Positions 9,981-18,903 of a DNA stretch of 64,000 bases are shown one piece after another. The stretch's first letter is position 1; every line of letters begins with the position of its first letter. Origin of the DNA: Phenylobacterium sp. (GTDB lineage Bacteria > Pseudomonadota > Alphaproteobacteria > Caulobacterales > Caulobacteraceae); contig NZ_JAUYNW010000059.1 in the NCBI RefSeq assembly GCF_030698145.1, positions 104,899 to 168,898 of the forward strand. Reading direction: 5' to 3'. Made by a program: the position numbers and the translations under genes. The notes beneath the pieces were generated by a model that worked only from the letters and a program-made list of their open reading frames with translations, had not been told where the DNA came from and ran no database searches.

Positions 9981-10012
9981 AAAAGAAAACGGCGGGCTTT
10001 CGCCCGCCGTTT
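9981..10012 (-). terminator. Rho-independent terminator of the TonB receptor
   Basis: An 11-bp perfect stem (AAACGGCGGGC with GCCCGCCGTTT) and a TTTC loop lie 23 bases past the receptor stop. On the leftward strand the stem is followed by TTTTCTTTTTG, a classical intrinsic terminator. Confidence 0.9.
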
Positions 10013-10034
10013 CCCCGTTCGTTTCCGTCGGTGT

Positions 10035-13034
10035 TTAGAACCGCAGGTTCAGACCCAGCGTGAACACGCGGCCCAGGGTGTCGTAGTCGCCCGGGAAGGT
10101 GTTGCCGGAGTTGGCCGAGGTGGTGCCCGCTTCGTTGCCGACGATCGGAGCTTCCTTCTCGAACACGTTCTGGACGCCGGCGGTGATACGCACCGCGTCG
10201 TTCAGGGTGTAGCTCGCGGTCAGGTCGAGCCAGTGATAGGCCTCGATCTTCTGGAAGGGCGCGAAGGTGGTCGGGAGTTGGACCTCTTCGATCGCCACTT
10301 CATCGACATAACGCCACAGGTAGGACAGCTGCAGGTCGCCGACGGTCCAGCTGGTCCGCTGAATGAAGCGGAACTCGTGGGTCGGGGAGCCGCAGCTCGT
10401 GCCGTAGACGCCCAGGCAATCGAGAACCGGGGTGGCCTCGCTGCTCTGGCTCTCGTTCTTCAGGTAGTAGTTGGCGTTGAACTGGAAGGTCAGGCTGCCC
10501 AGGCTCTCGTCGAAGCCGAGGGTCGTCATGTCCAGACCGAACGCGACGTTCATCTCGACGCCTTCAGCGGTCTGGTCCTTCAGGTTGGTCGTGAAGAGCC
10601 GGATGCCGGAGGCCGGCGAGGCGATGTCGCCGTTGACACGGACGATGTCGGCGCAAGCCAGGGCTTCCGCACGCACGTAGCAGGCGTCCAGGATTTCCTG
10701 GGGCGCGAAGATGCCGATCACGTCCTGGATGTCGATCTTGTAGTAGTCCATCGAGATCGAGGGGCTACGCAGGGCCGGCAGGAACGACGGTTGCCAGACG
10801 AAGCCGACGGTGGTCGTGTCGGCGGTTTCCGGTTCCGGCAGGCGCGACAGGTTGGTGCCTTCGAACGTGCCGACCTGACCCGAGACGATGTCCTGGACCG
10901 TGCCGACCTCACCCGACGTCATGCCCGTCGAGATGCAGAGCGCGGCGAGAGCGGCCGAGATCGGGGCGGGATTGCCGACCGAGCAGGGGTCGAAGTTCGC
11001 GTTCCGCAGGCCGGTGACCAGCGGAGCCGCCAGTTCGCCGACGTTCGGGGCGCGAGCCGCGCGTTGTTGCATCACGCGGACGCGGAAGCCGTCGACCACT
11101 TCCCAGTTGAAGCCGTACTTCCAAGTCTTGTTGACGCCCGACGGATCGTAGTCGGAGTAGCGGTAGCCGAGTTCCAGGTCGAAGGACTTGGCGAAGGGCT
11201 GGTCGGCGAAGATCGGCACGATGGCTTCGCCGAACACTTCCTTGACGCTGTAGCCGCCCTTGATCGGCAGGGTGTTGCCGCCGGCGCCGCCGAGGCAGCT
11301 GGCCGGGGCCAGCTTCAGGCATTCGTCGGGCTCGGACTCACCGGTTTCTTCGCGGTATTCCGTACCGAAGTTGACCGCCAGCGGGATGGTCGCCCAGGGG
11401 CTCTTGATCATCTCGACGGGGCCACCGACCGTGGCCGAGAAGATCTGCTGCACATAGGTGTCGTGCTGCAGGGCCGTGGCGCTGGCGTAGGCGATAGCCG
11501 CCGCCGAGGCGCGGCCATAGGCGCCGAAGATGTCGATCGGCACGCAGGCGTCGCCGCCGGTCCGGCAGGTCACACCGTCAACGGTGTTCACCGCGTTCTG
11601 GAAGTTCGCCAGGTTGGTGTAGCCGGCCGAGGTGCTGGTGCGGGTCGACTCGCCGCGCTGGAACGAGGCGTCCCAGGACCAGTCTTCGATGCCGAAGGCG
11701 TTGTCGCCGCGCAGGCCGAACAGCATCTGGTAGTTGGTGTTCTCGTAGGCGGTCGAACGCGGACCCAGCTCGCCGGTGCGGCGACGGATGGTCAGGTTCA
11801 GATCATCGGCGGCGTCGACCACGTTGTTGCCGTTGAGGTCGCGCCAGTTGACGGTGCCGGGGCCAGCTTTCCTGACGGTGCCCGCGAGGCGGCCAGTTTC
11901 AGCTGCGGCGATGATGCTGTCCCGAGCGTTGTTGAGCGGGTTGCCGTTGTAAAGGAACGGATTGGACAGAGGCACGAAGAACGAGCTGCCGAACACGCCG
12001 GAAGGCGCGACCTGTTGGACGACGTTGGTGTGCGTGAACATCGCCCGGGCATAGGCCTCGACGTTGTCGGTGATCTCATAGTGACCGACGGCGGTGGCGC
12101 TGTAGCGCTCCGACGGGGTCTGGTAATAGTTGAACGGGTTGAAGTTGAACACCGAGCAGTTGGCGCCCAGGGTGCCGTCGTCGCGGATCTGGCCGAGGCC
12201 CGGGCCGCCGGCGATGGCGAGACGGGTCGGGACGGTGGTGGTGGAGCCGCCGAACGTGGTGGGCACCGAGCCGGGGCCGCCGCAGTTGGTGGGCGCCGGG
12301 GGAGCCGTGACGCCGAGGCCGCCGCCGGTGGCGGTGACGACGCCGACCTGACCGAACGGGCGATCGCCCAGCAGGACGGGTTCACGCTTGGAGTAGCCCA
12401 TGTTCAGGGCGACGTTGCCGCGGCCGTCGGCCACGTTGGCGCCCACGGTCAGGGCGGCGCGATAGGTCTTGCCGTCGCCTTCGCCGGTCTGGGTGTAGCC
12501 GGTGTCGAACTCGACGCCTTCGAAGTCCTTCTTGAGGATGAAGTTGATCATCCCGGAGATGGCGTCCGAACCGTACACGGCCGAGGCGCCGCCGGTGATC
12601 ACGTCGACGCGGTCGAGCATGGCGGTCGGGATGACCGACACGTCGACGCGACCGTTGACGTCGTAGGGGGTGACGCGCTTGCCGTCGACCATGATCAGGT
12701 TCCGCTGCGGACCCATGCCGCGCAGGTTGACCGTGGAGACGCCGGCGGTGCCGTTGTTACGGGCCGGGTTGTCGCCCGGGACCGAGGCCGGCAGGAAGCG
12801 GATGACCTGCTCGATTTCCGAAGCCTGCTGGAGGCGAATTTCGTCAGCGCCGACGGTCGTGATCGGGCTGGCCGATTGCAGGCCGGGCACCTGGATGCGC
12901 GAACCGGTGACGACGACTTCAGCGACTTCTTCTTCGGTCTGCGCGTAGGCGGCCGTCGCGGAAAAGGCCGCCATGGCCACGCCGCAGATCATGGAAGACG
13001 CCAACAGGCGTTCCCGCATGGTTTTGATTTTCAA
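10035..13034 (-). CDS. TonB-dependent outer-membrane receptor
   Basis: A 999-residue receptor for active uptake of a large substrate across the outer membrane. It has a signal peptide ending ATAAYAQ, a TonB-box region (EEVAEVVVTGSRI), a plug with VSTVNLRGMGPQRNLIMVDG and GGASAVYGSDAISGMINFI, and a long beta-barrel with GFRVRVMQQRAARAPNVGEL. It ends in a typical final strand (LGRVFTLGLNLRF). The plug type is common in Caulobacterales receptors for peptides or sugars; the ligand is unknown. The start is probably the TTG at 13034, nine bases after GGAGG; the ATG at 13019 has no site at proper spacing. A strong terminator follows. The next gene upstream on the same strand is an oligopeptide-binding lipoprotein, so a peptide ligand is possible. 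Confidence 0.92.
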   Translation of the reverse strand: MKIKTMRERLLASSMICGVAMAAFSATAAYAQTEEEVAEVVVTGSRIQVPGLQSASPITTVGADEIRLQQASEIEQVIRFLPASVPGDNPARNNGTAGVSTVNLRGMGPQRNLIMVDGKRVTPYDVNGRVDVSVIPTAMLDRVDVITGGASAVYGSDAISGMINFILKKDFEGVEFDTGYTQTGEGDGKTYRAALTVGANVADGRGNVALNMGYSKREPVLLGDRPFGQVGVVTATGGGLGVTAPPAPTNCGGPGSVPTTFGGSTTTVPTRLAIAGGPGLGQIRDDGTLGANCSVFNFNPFNYYQTPSERYSATAVGHYEITDNVEAYARAMFTHTNVVQQVAPSGVFGSSFFVPLSNPFLYNGNPLNNARDSIIAAAETGRLAGTVRKAGPGTVNWRDLNGNNVVDAADDLNLTIRRRTGELGPRSTAYENTNYQMLFGLRGDNAFGIEDWSWDASFQRGESTRTSTSAGYTNLANFQNAVNTVDGVTCRTGGDACVPIDIFGAYGRASAAAIAYASATALQHDTYVQQIFSATVGGPVEMIKSPWATIPLAVNFGTEYREETGESEPDECLKLAPASCLGGAGGNTLPIKGGYSVKEVFGEAIVPIFADQPFAKSFDLELGYRYSDYDPSGVNKTWKYGFNWEVVDGFRVRVMQQRAARAPNVGELAAPLVTGLRNANFDPCSVGNPAPISAALAALCISTGMTSGEVGTVQDIVSGQVGTFEGTNLSRLPEPETADTTTVGFVWQPSFLPALRSPSISMDYYKIDIQDVIGIFAPQEILDACYVRAEALACADIVRVNGDIASPASGIRLFTTNLKDQTAEGVEMNVAFGLDMTTLGFDESLGSLTFQFNANYYLKNESQSSEATPVLDCLGVYGTSCGSPTHEFRFIQRTSWTVGDLQLSYLWRYVDEVAIEEVQLPTTFAPFQKIEAYHWLDLTASYTLNDAVRITAGVQNVFEKEAPIVGNEAGTTSANSGNTFPGDYDTLGRVFTLGLNLRF

Positions 13035-13203
13035 GGTCTAGATCCTCCAGCGGTCCGCCGGTCGTTACGACCCGCAGCACCTGCTCCCCACAAAAGGTAC
13101 GGTCCCAGACTCGAAGAGCCCGGTTACGTAGGAGTTACGAGTCATACACGCAGGGGGTCAACGCCCATTACGTGTCAGCAATGTTAAGGACGACAACCTG
13201 TCG

Positions 13204-13221
13204 CATTCTGGTCACAGAATG
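13204..13221. repeat. 7-bp inverted repeat between oppA-like gene and TonB receptor
   Basis: CATTCTG, a 4-base spacer, then CAGAATG, a perfect inverted repeat. It lies 29 bases beyond the peptide-binding protein stop and about 170 bases upstream of the receptor start. It could be a weak terminator (no T-tract follows) or an operator of the receptor. The remaining 13035-13250 bases hold the receptor leader, with no other feature recognised. Confidence 0.35.
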
Positions 13222-13249
13222 TGCGGGGCGCTGAGATGCGCGCACGAAT

Positions 13250-14926
13250 TTACCCTTGTGGGACACCCTTCGCGGGCGGAGCGGGCCTTGTGGCCGTGAC
13301 GCACCAGTAACGGGCGCGGTGCTGATCGACGATGTTGTCGACGAAGCCGGTGACCTTCGGGGCCACCAGGTTCTTGTTCACGTAGAAGTAGATCGGCGCG
13401 ACGGGCGCGTCGGCCAGCATGATCGCCTCGGCCTGCGCCAGGTAGCCGGCCCGGACCTTGGCGTCGGGTTCGGCGTCGGCCTTGGCCAGCAGGGCGTCAT
13501 AGGCCGGGTTGGCGTAGTCGCCATAGTTCTGCGGCCCGGTGGACGACTGTTGCAGGTAGAGGAAGCTCATGGCGTCGTTGTAGTCGGCGATCCAGGCGGC
13601 GTCGGCCACCTGGAAGTCGCGGGCGCGATAGGCCGCGTAGGCGATCTGGACCTCATTCTGCACCAGGCGGGCGTCGACGCCGATCGCCTTCCAGTCGGCC
13701 TGGACCGCGGGTAGGTAGAGCGAGGGGTCGGGCGTGTTGCGGTGCTTGATCTCCACCTTCAGCGGACGCTTGGGGCCATAGCCCGCCGCCGCCAGCAGGC
13801 GCCGAGCCTCGGCCTGGCGCTTCTCCAGCGGCCAGGCGGCCCAGGCCGGCGCCTTTGCCTGTTCGTAGCCGGCCACGCCGGGCGGCACGAAGGTGTAGGC
13901 GGCCGTCTGTCCGCCGCGGAACAGCTTGCTGACGATGAACTCGCGGTCGATGGCCATGGTCAGGGCCAGGCGCACGCGCCGGTCCTTGAACGCCGGCTCG
14001 GCGGCGTTGAAGGCCAGGTAGGTCACGCCGAGATAGGTGTGGGTGCGCACATAGTCCGGCGCCTTCTCCCGCAGGAAGGAGATGCGGTTCGACTGCATGT
14101 CGGCGTTCATGTCGAGTTCCCCACGCAGCACGCGGCGCTCGGCCATGGTGGCGTCGGGGGTCGGATAGAAGCGGATCTGGTCCACGCAGACCTTGTCGGC
14201 CTCGTAGAACCGCGGGTTCTTCCTAAGCTGGACATAGTCGCCCAGCTTCCAGTCGGTGACCACATAGGGTCCGTTGGACACATAGTTCCCCGGCTTGATC
14301 CAGGCGTCCCCCAGCTTCTCCACCACATGCCGCGGCACCGGGAACATGGTGTAGTGCTTGGCGAGCTGCGGCAGGTAGGGCGCCGGGTGCTCCAGCACGA
14401 TCTCCAGCACCTTGGGCGAGACCGCGCGCACGCCCAGGGCGCTCGGCTCCGCCTTACCCTCGTTCACCGGCTGGGCGTTCTTGATGAGGTAGAGCAGCGA
14501 GGCGTATTCCGACGCCGTCTTCGGATCGAGTATGCGGCGCAGGGAGAAGACGAAGTCATGGGCGGTGACCGGCACGCCGTCAGACCAAGTCGCATCGCGC
14601 AGATAGAAGGTCCAGGTCAGGCCGTCGGCGCTGGTCTCCCAGCGCTCGGCCATGCCGGGGACGGCCTTCCCGTTGGGGTCGGCGTCAGTGAGCCCGACGA
14701 TCAGGCTGGAGATGATCCGCTCTTCCCAGGTGCCGGTGGACTTGTGCGGGTCCAGGGTCGCCGGCTCGGATACGTTTCCGGCCTCGATGCACACCGCGCC
14801 CTGCGGACAGGGCGGCCTGGAAGGGCCCTTGGGGGAGCAGGCGGCGAGCGAAAAGACCGCCACCGCCGCCATCAGCATCTTGCCCAGCGCGGGGAGCGCC
14901 CTATCAATGCGGGACGTCGAACTCAT
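13250..14926 (-). CDS. Oligopeptide ABC transporter substrate-binding lipoprotein (OppA/SBP_bac_5)
   Basis: The 558-residue protein has a lipoprotein signal (VFSLAAC) and is periplasmic, lipid-anchored. It matches the oligopeptide-binding family: AGNVSEPATLDPHKSTG, SADGLTWTFYLRDATWSDG, VTAHDFVFSLRRILDP, and RLALTMAIDREFIV, in the usual order over the whole length. It would deliver peptides to the OppBC-type permeases, whose genes (16967-18795) lie on the same strand but are separated by an acyl-CoA dehydrogenase and a rightward gene. The start at 14926 is only 9 bases from the divergent start at 14936 and has no clear ribosome site; an internal ATG at 14878, just before the hydrophobic segment, is an alternative. 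Confidence 0.9.
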   Translation of the reverse strand: MSSTSRIDRALPALGKMLMAAVAVFSLAACSPKGPSRPPCPQGAVCIEAGNVSEPATLDPHKSTGTWEERIISSLIVGLTDADPNGKAVPGMAERWETSADGLTWTFYLRDATWSDGVPVTAHDFVFSLRRILDPKTASEYASLLYLIKNAQPVNEGKAEPSALGVRAVSPKVLEIVLEHPAPYLPQLAKHYTMFPVPRHVVEKLGDAWIKPGNYVSNGPYVVTDWKLGDYVQLRKNPRFYEADKVCVDQIRFYPTPDATMAERRVLRGELDMNADMQSNRISFLREKAPDYVRTHTYLGVTYLAFNAAEPAFKDRRVRLALTMAIDREFIVSKLFRGGQTAAYTFVPPGVAGYEQAKAPAWAAWPLEKRQAEARRLLAAAGYGPKRPLKVEIKHRNTPDPSLYLPAVQADWKAIGVDARLVQNEVQIAYAAYRARDFQVADAAWIADYNDAMSFLYLQQSSTGPQNYGDYANPAYDALLAKADAEPDAKVRAGYLAQAEAIMLADAPVAPIYFYVNKNLVAPKVTGFVDNIVDQHRARYWCVTATRPAPPAKGVPQG

Positions 14927-14935
14927 GGGTCACGG

Positions 14936-15478
14936 ATGACATACTTTTCCACACGCACAAAGCTGGCCGCCCTGGCCCTGGCGGGCCTGGCCCTGGCGGG
15001 GCCGGCGACCGCCGCCGAGCCCAAGATCGAGGGCCGCGCCGCCCAGTTCCAGGGCCTGCTGGACTGCAAGGTCAAGACCGATTCCGCCGAGCGCCTGGCC
15101 TGCTACGACGCGGCCGTCGGCGCCCTGGCCGGCGCCGAGCAGAAGGGCGACATCGTGGTGGTCGACCGCGAGCAGGCCAAGGCGGTCCGCCGCCAGGCCT
15201 TCGGCTTCAACCTTCCCAGCCTGGCCATGTTCGAGCGCACCGAGAAGCCGGAGGAGATCGACCGCATGACCGGTCAGGTCGCCGAGGCCTATCGCGGCGG
15301 CGACGGCAAGTGGGTGTTCGAGCTGGAAGGCGGCGCAGTCTGGGCCCAGACCGACTCCGAAACGCTCGGCCGCCGGCCCGGCAAGGGGTCGAAGGTGGAG
15401 GTCCGCAAGGCCGCCATGGGCTCCTACTTCCTCAACTCCGACGGCCAGCGCGCGGTCCGCGCCCGGCGGGTGAAGTAG
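14936..15478 (+). CDS. Exported protein of unknown function with CYD motif
   Basis: A 180-residue protein with a clear signal peptide (LAALALAGLALAGPATAAE). The mature part has LLDCKVKTDSAERLACYDAA, a pattern (Cys, RLxCYD) seen in several small periplasmic proteins, whose two cysteines could form a disulfide. A basic C-terminal half includes EGGAVWAQTDSETLG and ends RARRVK. I recognise no enzymatic motif. It starts 9 bases from the divergent oppA-like gene, so each promoter must lie inside the neighbouring gene or the annotated starts are too long. It converges on the acyl-CoA dehydrogenase across a REP-like repeat. Confidence 0.75.
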   Translation: MTYFSTRTKLAALALAGLALAGPATAAEPKIEGRAAQFQGLLDCKVKTDSAERLACYDAAVGALAGAEQKGDIVVVDREQAKAVRRQAFGFNLPSLAMFERTEKPEEIDRMTGQVAEAYRGGDGKWVFELEGGAVWAQTDSETLGRRPGKGSKVEVRKAAMGSYFLNSDGQRAVRARRVK

Positions 15479-15480
15479 GG

Positions 15481-15629
15481 CCTTCTTCCTCCCCCGTTTA
15501 CGGGGGAGGGGGACCGCGAAGCGGTGGAGGGGGCGGCCTCAACCTCAGAGCCCAGTCTCGCCCCCTCCACCACGCCTGCGGCGCGGTCCCCCTCCCCCAT
15601 TCCCGTTGGTCATGGGGGAGGAAAAGTCC
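15481..15629. repeat. Paired inverted REP-like element between convergent genes
   Basis: Two GC-rich hairpin units of about 55 bases face each other. The left one carries CCTCCCCCGTTTACGGGGG and GACCGCGAAGCGGT then GGAGGGGGCG; the right one is its degenerate inverted copy (CGCCCCCTCCACC, GCGCGGTCCCCC, CCTCCCCCA, GGGGGAGG). This arrangement resembles a BIME of REP units. A related pair occurs at 25185-25318, also between convergent genes. It probably acts as a two-way terminator or 3' protector. Confidence 0.75.
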
Positions 15630-16865
15630 CTACAGCAGATCCCCGCCGGCCGCCGAGGCCGTCGTGCCGTGCTGCTGGTAGGCCTTGATCACGTTGCGGC
15701 CGACCGTCCAGCGGTGGACCTCGTCGGGGCCGTCGACCAGGCGTTGCGACCGGATGTGGGTGTACCAGGAGGCCAGCGGGGTGTCCTGGCTGTAGCCCAG
15801 GGCCCCGTGCAGCTGGATGGCGGTGTCGACCACCTTGTGCACCATGTGGGCCAGGAACACCTTGGCGATGGAGTTCTCCTGGCGCATGTCCAGGCCCTTC
15901 TCGGCCTTGTAGGCGATGTGCAGCAGCATCAGGCGGGCCATGTAGAGTTCGCTGGCGCACTCGGCCAACATGAACTGGACGCCCTGGCGCTCGTGCAGCG
16001 GCTTGCCGAAGGTCTCGCGCTTGGTGACGTGGGCCGCGGCCATGTCCAGCGCCCGCTGAGCCATGGCCACATTGTGCATGCCGTGGCGCAGGCGGCCGTA
16101 AGCCAGGCGGTGCTGGCCCATGTTGAAGCCCTGCCCCTCACCGCCCAGCAGGTTCTCGGCCGGGACCACCAAGTCCTTGATCTCGATCTCGGAGTGGCCG
16201 CCGCCCATGATGTGGCTGAGCTCGCCTTCCACGGCCATGGTCTTGATGTCGCGCTTGATGTTGTAGCCGGGGTTCGGCAGCTCGACGATGAAGGTGGAGA
16301 ACTGCTGGTGGCGTGGAGCGTCCGGGTCGGTGCGGGCCATGACCAGGGCCATGTCGGCGGCGCTGGCGGCCGATGAGAACCACTTCTCGCCGTTGAGGAC
16401 GTAGTTCTCGTTGCCGTCCTTGACCGCGGTCGTCCGCATGCCGGTGGCGTCGGCGCCGGCGGCCTTCTCTGTCATGGAGTAGCAGACGCGCTTGTCGCCG
16501 GCCAAGAGCGGCTTGAGGAACTTCTCCTTCTGGTACTCGGTGCCGTGCGCCAGCAGGGTCAGCATGGTGGCGTCGTCCGGGCCCTGGCTGTTCATCGACA
16601 GCGCGCCCAGGTGGCTGCGTCCCAACTCCATCTGGACCAGGGCGTTGGCCAGGGGGCCCAGGCCCATGCCGCCGTATTCCTTGGGGATGAAGGGAAGCCA
16701 CAGGCCCGCGGCCCGAGCCTTGACCCGCAGTTCGTCCAGCACGGTCTTGAAGCTTTCCTTATCGACCAGCTTCTTCTCGGCGGGAATGCACTCGTCCTCG
16801 ACCCATTGACGGACCTTGAGGCGGATCGCCTTGGCGTCTTCGGGAATGTCGAAATCGATAGCCAT
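15630..16865 (-). CDS. Acyl-CoA dehydrogenase
   Basis: A 411-residue FAD enzyme that introduces a 2,3-double bond into acyl-CoA. It keeps the family order: an N-terminal helical domain, PFIPKEYGGMG, then YSMTEKAAGADATGMRTTA (the FAD-binding region) and NGEKWFSSAASAADMALVMA, then the C-terminal helical domain with GKPLHERQGVQFMLAE and QLHGALGYSQDTPL, followed by RLVDGPDEVH. The length is slightly above the usual 380-400. The ATG at 16865 follows GGAGG seven bases upstream. A 20-bp palindrome about 70 bases upstream is a likely operator. Its chain-length preference is not evident. Confidence 0.93.
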   Translation of the reverse strand: MAIDFDIPEDAKAIRLKVRQWVEDECIPAEKKLVDKESFKTVLDELRVKARAAGLWLPFIPKEYGGMGLGPLANALVQMELGRSHLGALSMNSQGPDDATMLTLLAHGTEYQKEKFLKPLLAGDKRVCYSMTEKAAGADATGMRTTAVKDGNENYVLNGEKWFSSAASAADMALVMARTDPDAPRHQQFSTFIVELPNPGYNIKRDIKTMAVEGELSHIMGGGHSEIEIKDLVVPAENLLGGEGQGFNMGQHRLAYGRLRHGMHNVAMAQRALDMAAAHVTKRETFGKPLHERQGVQFMLAECASELYMARLMLLHIAYKAEKGLDMRQENSIAKVFLAHMVHKVVDTAIQLHGALGYSQDTPLASWYTHIRSQRLVDGPDEVHRWTVGRNVIKAYQQHGTTASAAGGDLL

Positions 16866-16935
16866 TCGGTGTCCTCCACTGTGTGCTTTTTGTTGGCGCG
16901 CAGGGTCGGTCCATTCCGTGACGAGAGGCAAGTCG

Positions 16936-16955
16936 ATTCGAACAATTGTTCGAAT
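16936..16955. promoter_or_regulatory. 20-bp perfect palindrome upstream of acyl-CoA dehydrogenase
   Basis: ATTCGAACAATTGTTCGAAT is a perfect 20-bp palindrome, 71 bases upstream of the dehydrogenase ATG and just downstream of the oppC-like stop. Size and symmetry suit a TetR-family operator, which often controls acyl-CoA dehydrogenase genes. It stands out as an AT-rich island. No TetR gene is adjacent. Confidence 0.65.
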
Positions 16956-16966
16956 TTCCGGTCTAC

Positions 16967-17875
16967 TCAGCGGTCCTTGGGGTCGATGGCGTCGCGCAGG
17001 CCGTCGCCGATGAAATTGAAGCTCATCAGGGTCAGGACCATGGTCAGGGACGGGAAGATCAGCAGCCAGGGCGCCAGCTCCATGTCCTGGGCGCCCCCGG
17101 CGATCAGGGTGCCCAGCGAGGCCATGGGCGGCTGCACGCCCAGGCCCAGGAACGACAGGAAGCTCTCGGCCAGGATCACCGCCGGGATGGTGAGCGTCAC
17201 ATAGACCACCACCGGCCCCAGCAGGTTGGGCACGATGTGCTTGGCGATGATCGCGCCTTGCGTCAGGCCCGCCGCGCGGGCGGCCTCGACGAATTCCTTG
17301 TGCTTCAAGCCCAGCGTCTGGCCGCGCACGATGCGGCTCATGGTCAGCCACTCCACCGCCCCGATGGCCACGAAGATCAAGATGATGTTCGAGCCGAAGG
17401 TGACCATCAGCAGGATCACGAAGAAGATGAAGGGCAGCGAATAGAGGATATCGACGACGCGCATCATCAGCTCGTCCAGCGGCCCGCCGACGAAGCCCGC
17501 CACCGCGCCCCAGGCGATGCCGATCACCAGCGAGACCGCGGTGGCCACCAGGCCGATGGCCAGGGAGACCCTCAGGCCCATCAGCAGCCGGGCCAGCAGG
17601 TCGCGGCCGAGCGAGTCGGCGCCCAGCAGGTGGCCGGCGGTGAGCGGCGGCGCCCAGACGTCGTTCTTGTTGATCTGGTCGTAGCTGAACGGGACCAAGG
17701 CCGGGCCGGCCAGGGCGATCGCCACCAGGGCCAGCAGGACCACGACGCCGGTGACCGCCGCGCCGTTGCGCAGCAGGCGGCGGCGGGCGTCGTCCCAGAG
17801 GCTGCGACCCTTGACCGCCTTCTCCATCAGGTCCGCGCCGGCCCGCGAGCCGGGCGCCAGGATCGGTCCGGTCAT
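16967..17875 (-). CDS. Oligopeptide ABC transporter permease, OppC/DppC type
   Basis: A 302-residue inner-membrane permease. An N-terminal helix (AVTGVVVLLALVAIAL) is followed by the periplasmic GHLLGADSLGRDLLARLL motif typical of OppC, further membrane helices, and the EAA loop (KEFVEAARAAGLTQGAII) that contacts the ATPase. It ends DGLRDAIDPKDR, again typical. Its ATG at 17875 overlaps the stop of the upstream OppB-type gene by 4 bases (ATGA), showing translational coupling. No OppD or OppF ATPase is in the window. Confidence 0.92.
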   Translation of the reverse strand: MTGPILAPGSRAGADLMEKAVKGRSLWDDARRRLLRNGAAVTGVVVLLALVAIALAGPALVPFSYDQINKNDVWAPPLTAGHLLGADSLGRDLLARLLMGLRVSLAIGLVATAVSLVIGIAWGAVAGFVGGPLDELMMRVVDILYSLPFIFFVILLMVTFGSNIILIFVAIGAVEWLTMSRIVRGQTLGLKHKEFVEAARAAGLTQGAIIAKHIVPNLLGPVVVYVTLTIPAVILAESFLSFLGLGVQPPMASLGTLIAGGAQDMELAPWLLIFPSLTMVLTLMSFNFIGDGLRDAIDPKDR

Positions 17876-18795
17876 GACAGGCGCACCCGCGGATCGAGCA
17901 GGGCGTAGAGCAGGTCGGCGATCAGGTTCAGCACCAGGATCAGGGCGGCGTAGAAGATCACCATGCCCATGACCACGGTGTAGTCCCTCTGCAGGGCCGA
18001 GATGACGAAGAACTTCCCCAGGCCCGGCAGGTTGAAGATCTTCTCCACCACCAGCGATCCGGTCAGCAGGCCCGCGCAGGCCGGGCCCAGATAGCTGACC
18101 AGGGGCAGGATCGCCGCGCGCAGGGCGTGCTTCATGACGATGCGGTGCTCGGGCAGGCCCTTGGCGCGGGCCGTGCGCACGTAGTTGGAATGCAGCACCT
18201 CGATCATCCCGGCCCGGGTCAGCCGCGAGATGATGGCGATCTGCGGCAGGGCCAGGACCGTGATCGGCAGGATCAGATTGGCCAGGGCCCCGCCGTTCCA
18301 TCCGCCTGAGGGAAGGATCTGCAGCTTGGACCCGAACAGCAGCACCAGCAGCGGCGCGGTGACGAAGGTCGGGATGCAGACGCCGACGATGGCCACCGCC
18401 ATGACGCCGTAGTCGATGGTCCCGTTCTGCCGAAGCGCCGCCAGCACGCCCAGGGTCACGCCCACCACGCCGGCGATGGTGATGGCCGACAGGCCCAGGA
18501 TCAGGCTGACCTTGTAGTTCTCCTTGAGGATCTGCAGGACGCTCTTGTCCTTGTATTTCAGGGACGGGCCGAAGTCGCCGCGCGCCACATCCTTGATATA
18601 GTTGAAATATTGCTCGGAGATCGGCTTATCCATGCCGTACTTGGCCATGACGTTACGCTCGATCTCGGGGGAGAGCTTGCGATCCATGTCGAAGGGGCTG
18701 CCCGGCGCCGCGCGCATCATGAAGAAGGCGACGGTGACGACGAGGAACAGCGTCGGGATGGCCACGAGCAGCCGACGGCCTATGAAACGCAACAT
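17872..18795 (-). CDS. Oligopeptide ABC transporter permease, OppB/DppB type
   Basis: A 307-residue permease partner of the OppC-type protein. It starts RFIGRRLLVAIPTLFLVVTVAF, the typical first helix of OppB (MLRFIGRRLL), followed by the long periplasmic loop (AAPGSPFDMDRKL) and several helices. The EAA loop is SNYVRTARAKGLPEHRIVMKH (in two adjacent parts, YVRTARAKGLP and EHRIVMKH). It ends DLLYALLDPRVRLS. Together with the OppC-type protein it would form the membrane channel for peptides bound by the lipoprotein at 13250-14926. Confidence 0.92.
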   Translation of the reverse strand: MLRFIGRRLLVAIPTLFLVVTVAFFMMRAAPGSPFDMDRKLSPEIERNVMAKYGMDKPISEQYFNYIKDVARGDFGPSLKYKDKSVLQILKENYKVSLILGLSAITIAGVVGVTLGVLAALRQNGTIDYGVMAVAIVGVCIPTFVTAPLLVLLFGSKLQILPSGGWNGGALANLILPITVLALPQIAIISRLTRAGMIEVLHSNYVRTARAKGLPEHRIVMKHALRAAILPLVSYLGPACAGLLTGSLVVEKIFNLPGLGKFFVISALQRDYTVVMGMVIFYAALILVLNLIADLLYALLDPRVRLS

Positions 18796-18903
18796 CTTCG
18801 GAGGGCTCGAGGTGGGGCCTTTTGACGGCCGGGCGTTGCGAAACTTCCACCGGCCCCCGATGATGTCAACGAACCGCCCTCCTCCTCATGCCTGGCGCCG
18901 CAA

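Noticed and set aside
10233..13187. A 984-codon open frame antisense to the large TonB receptor
   Set aside because: High-GC shadow: low-complexity Arg/Gly/Asp-rich translation without motifs, while the other strand has a complete receptor.
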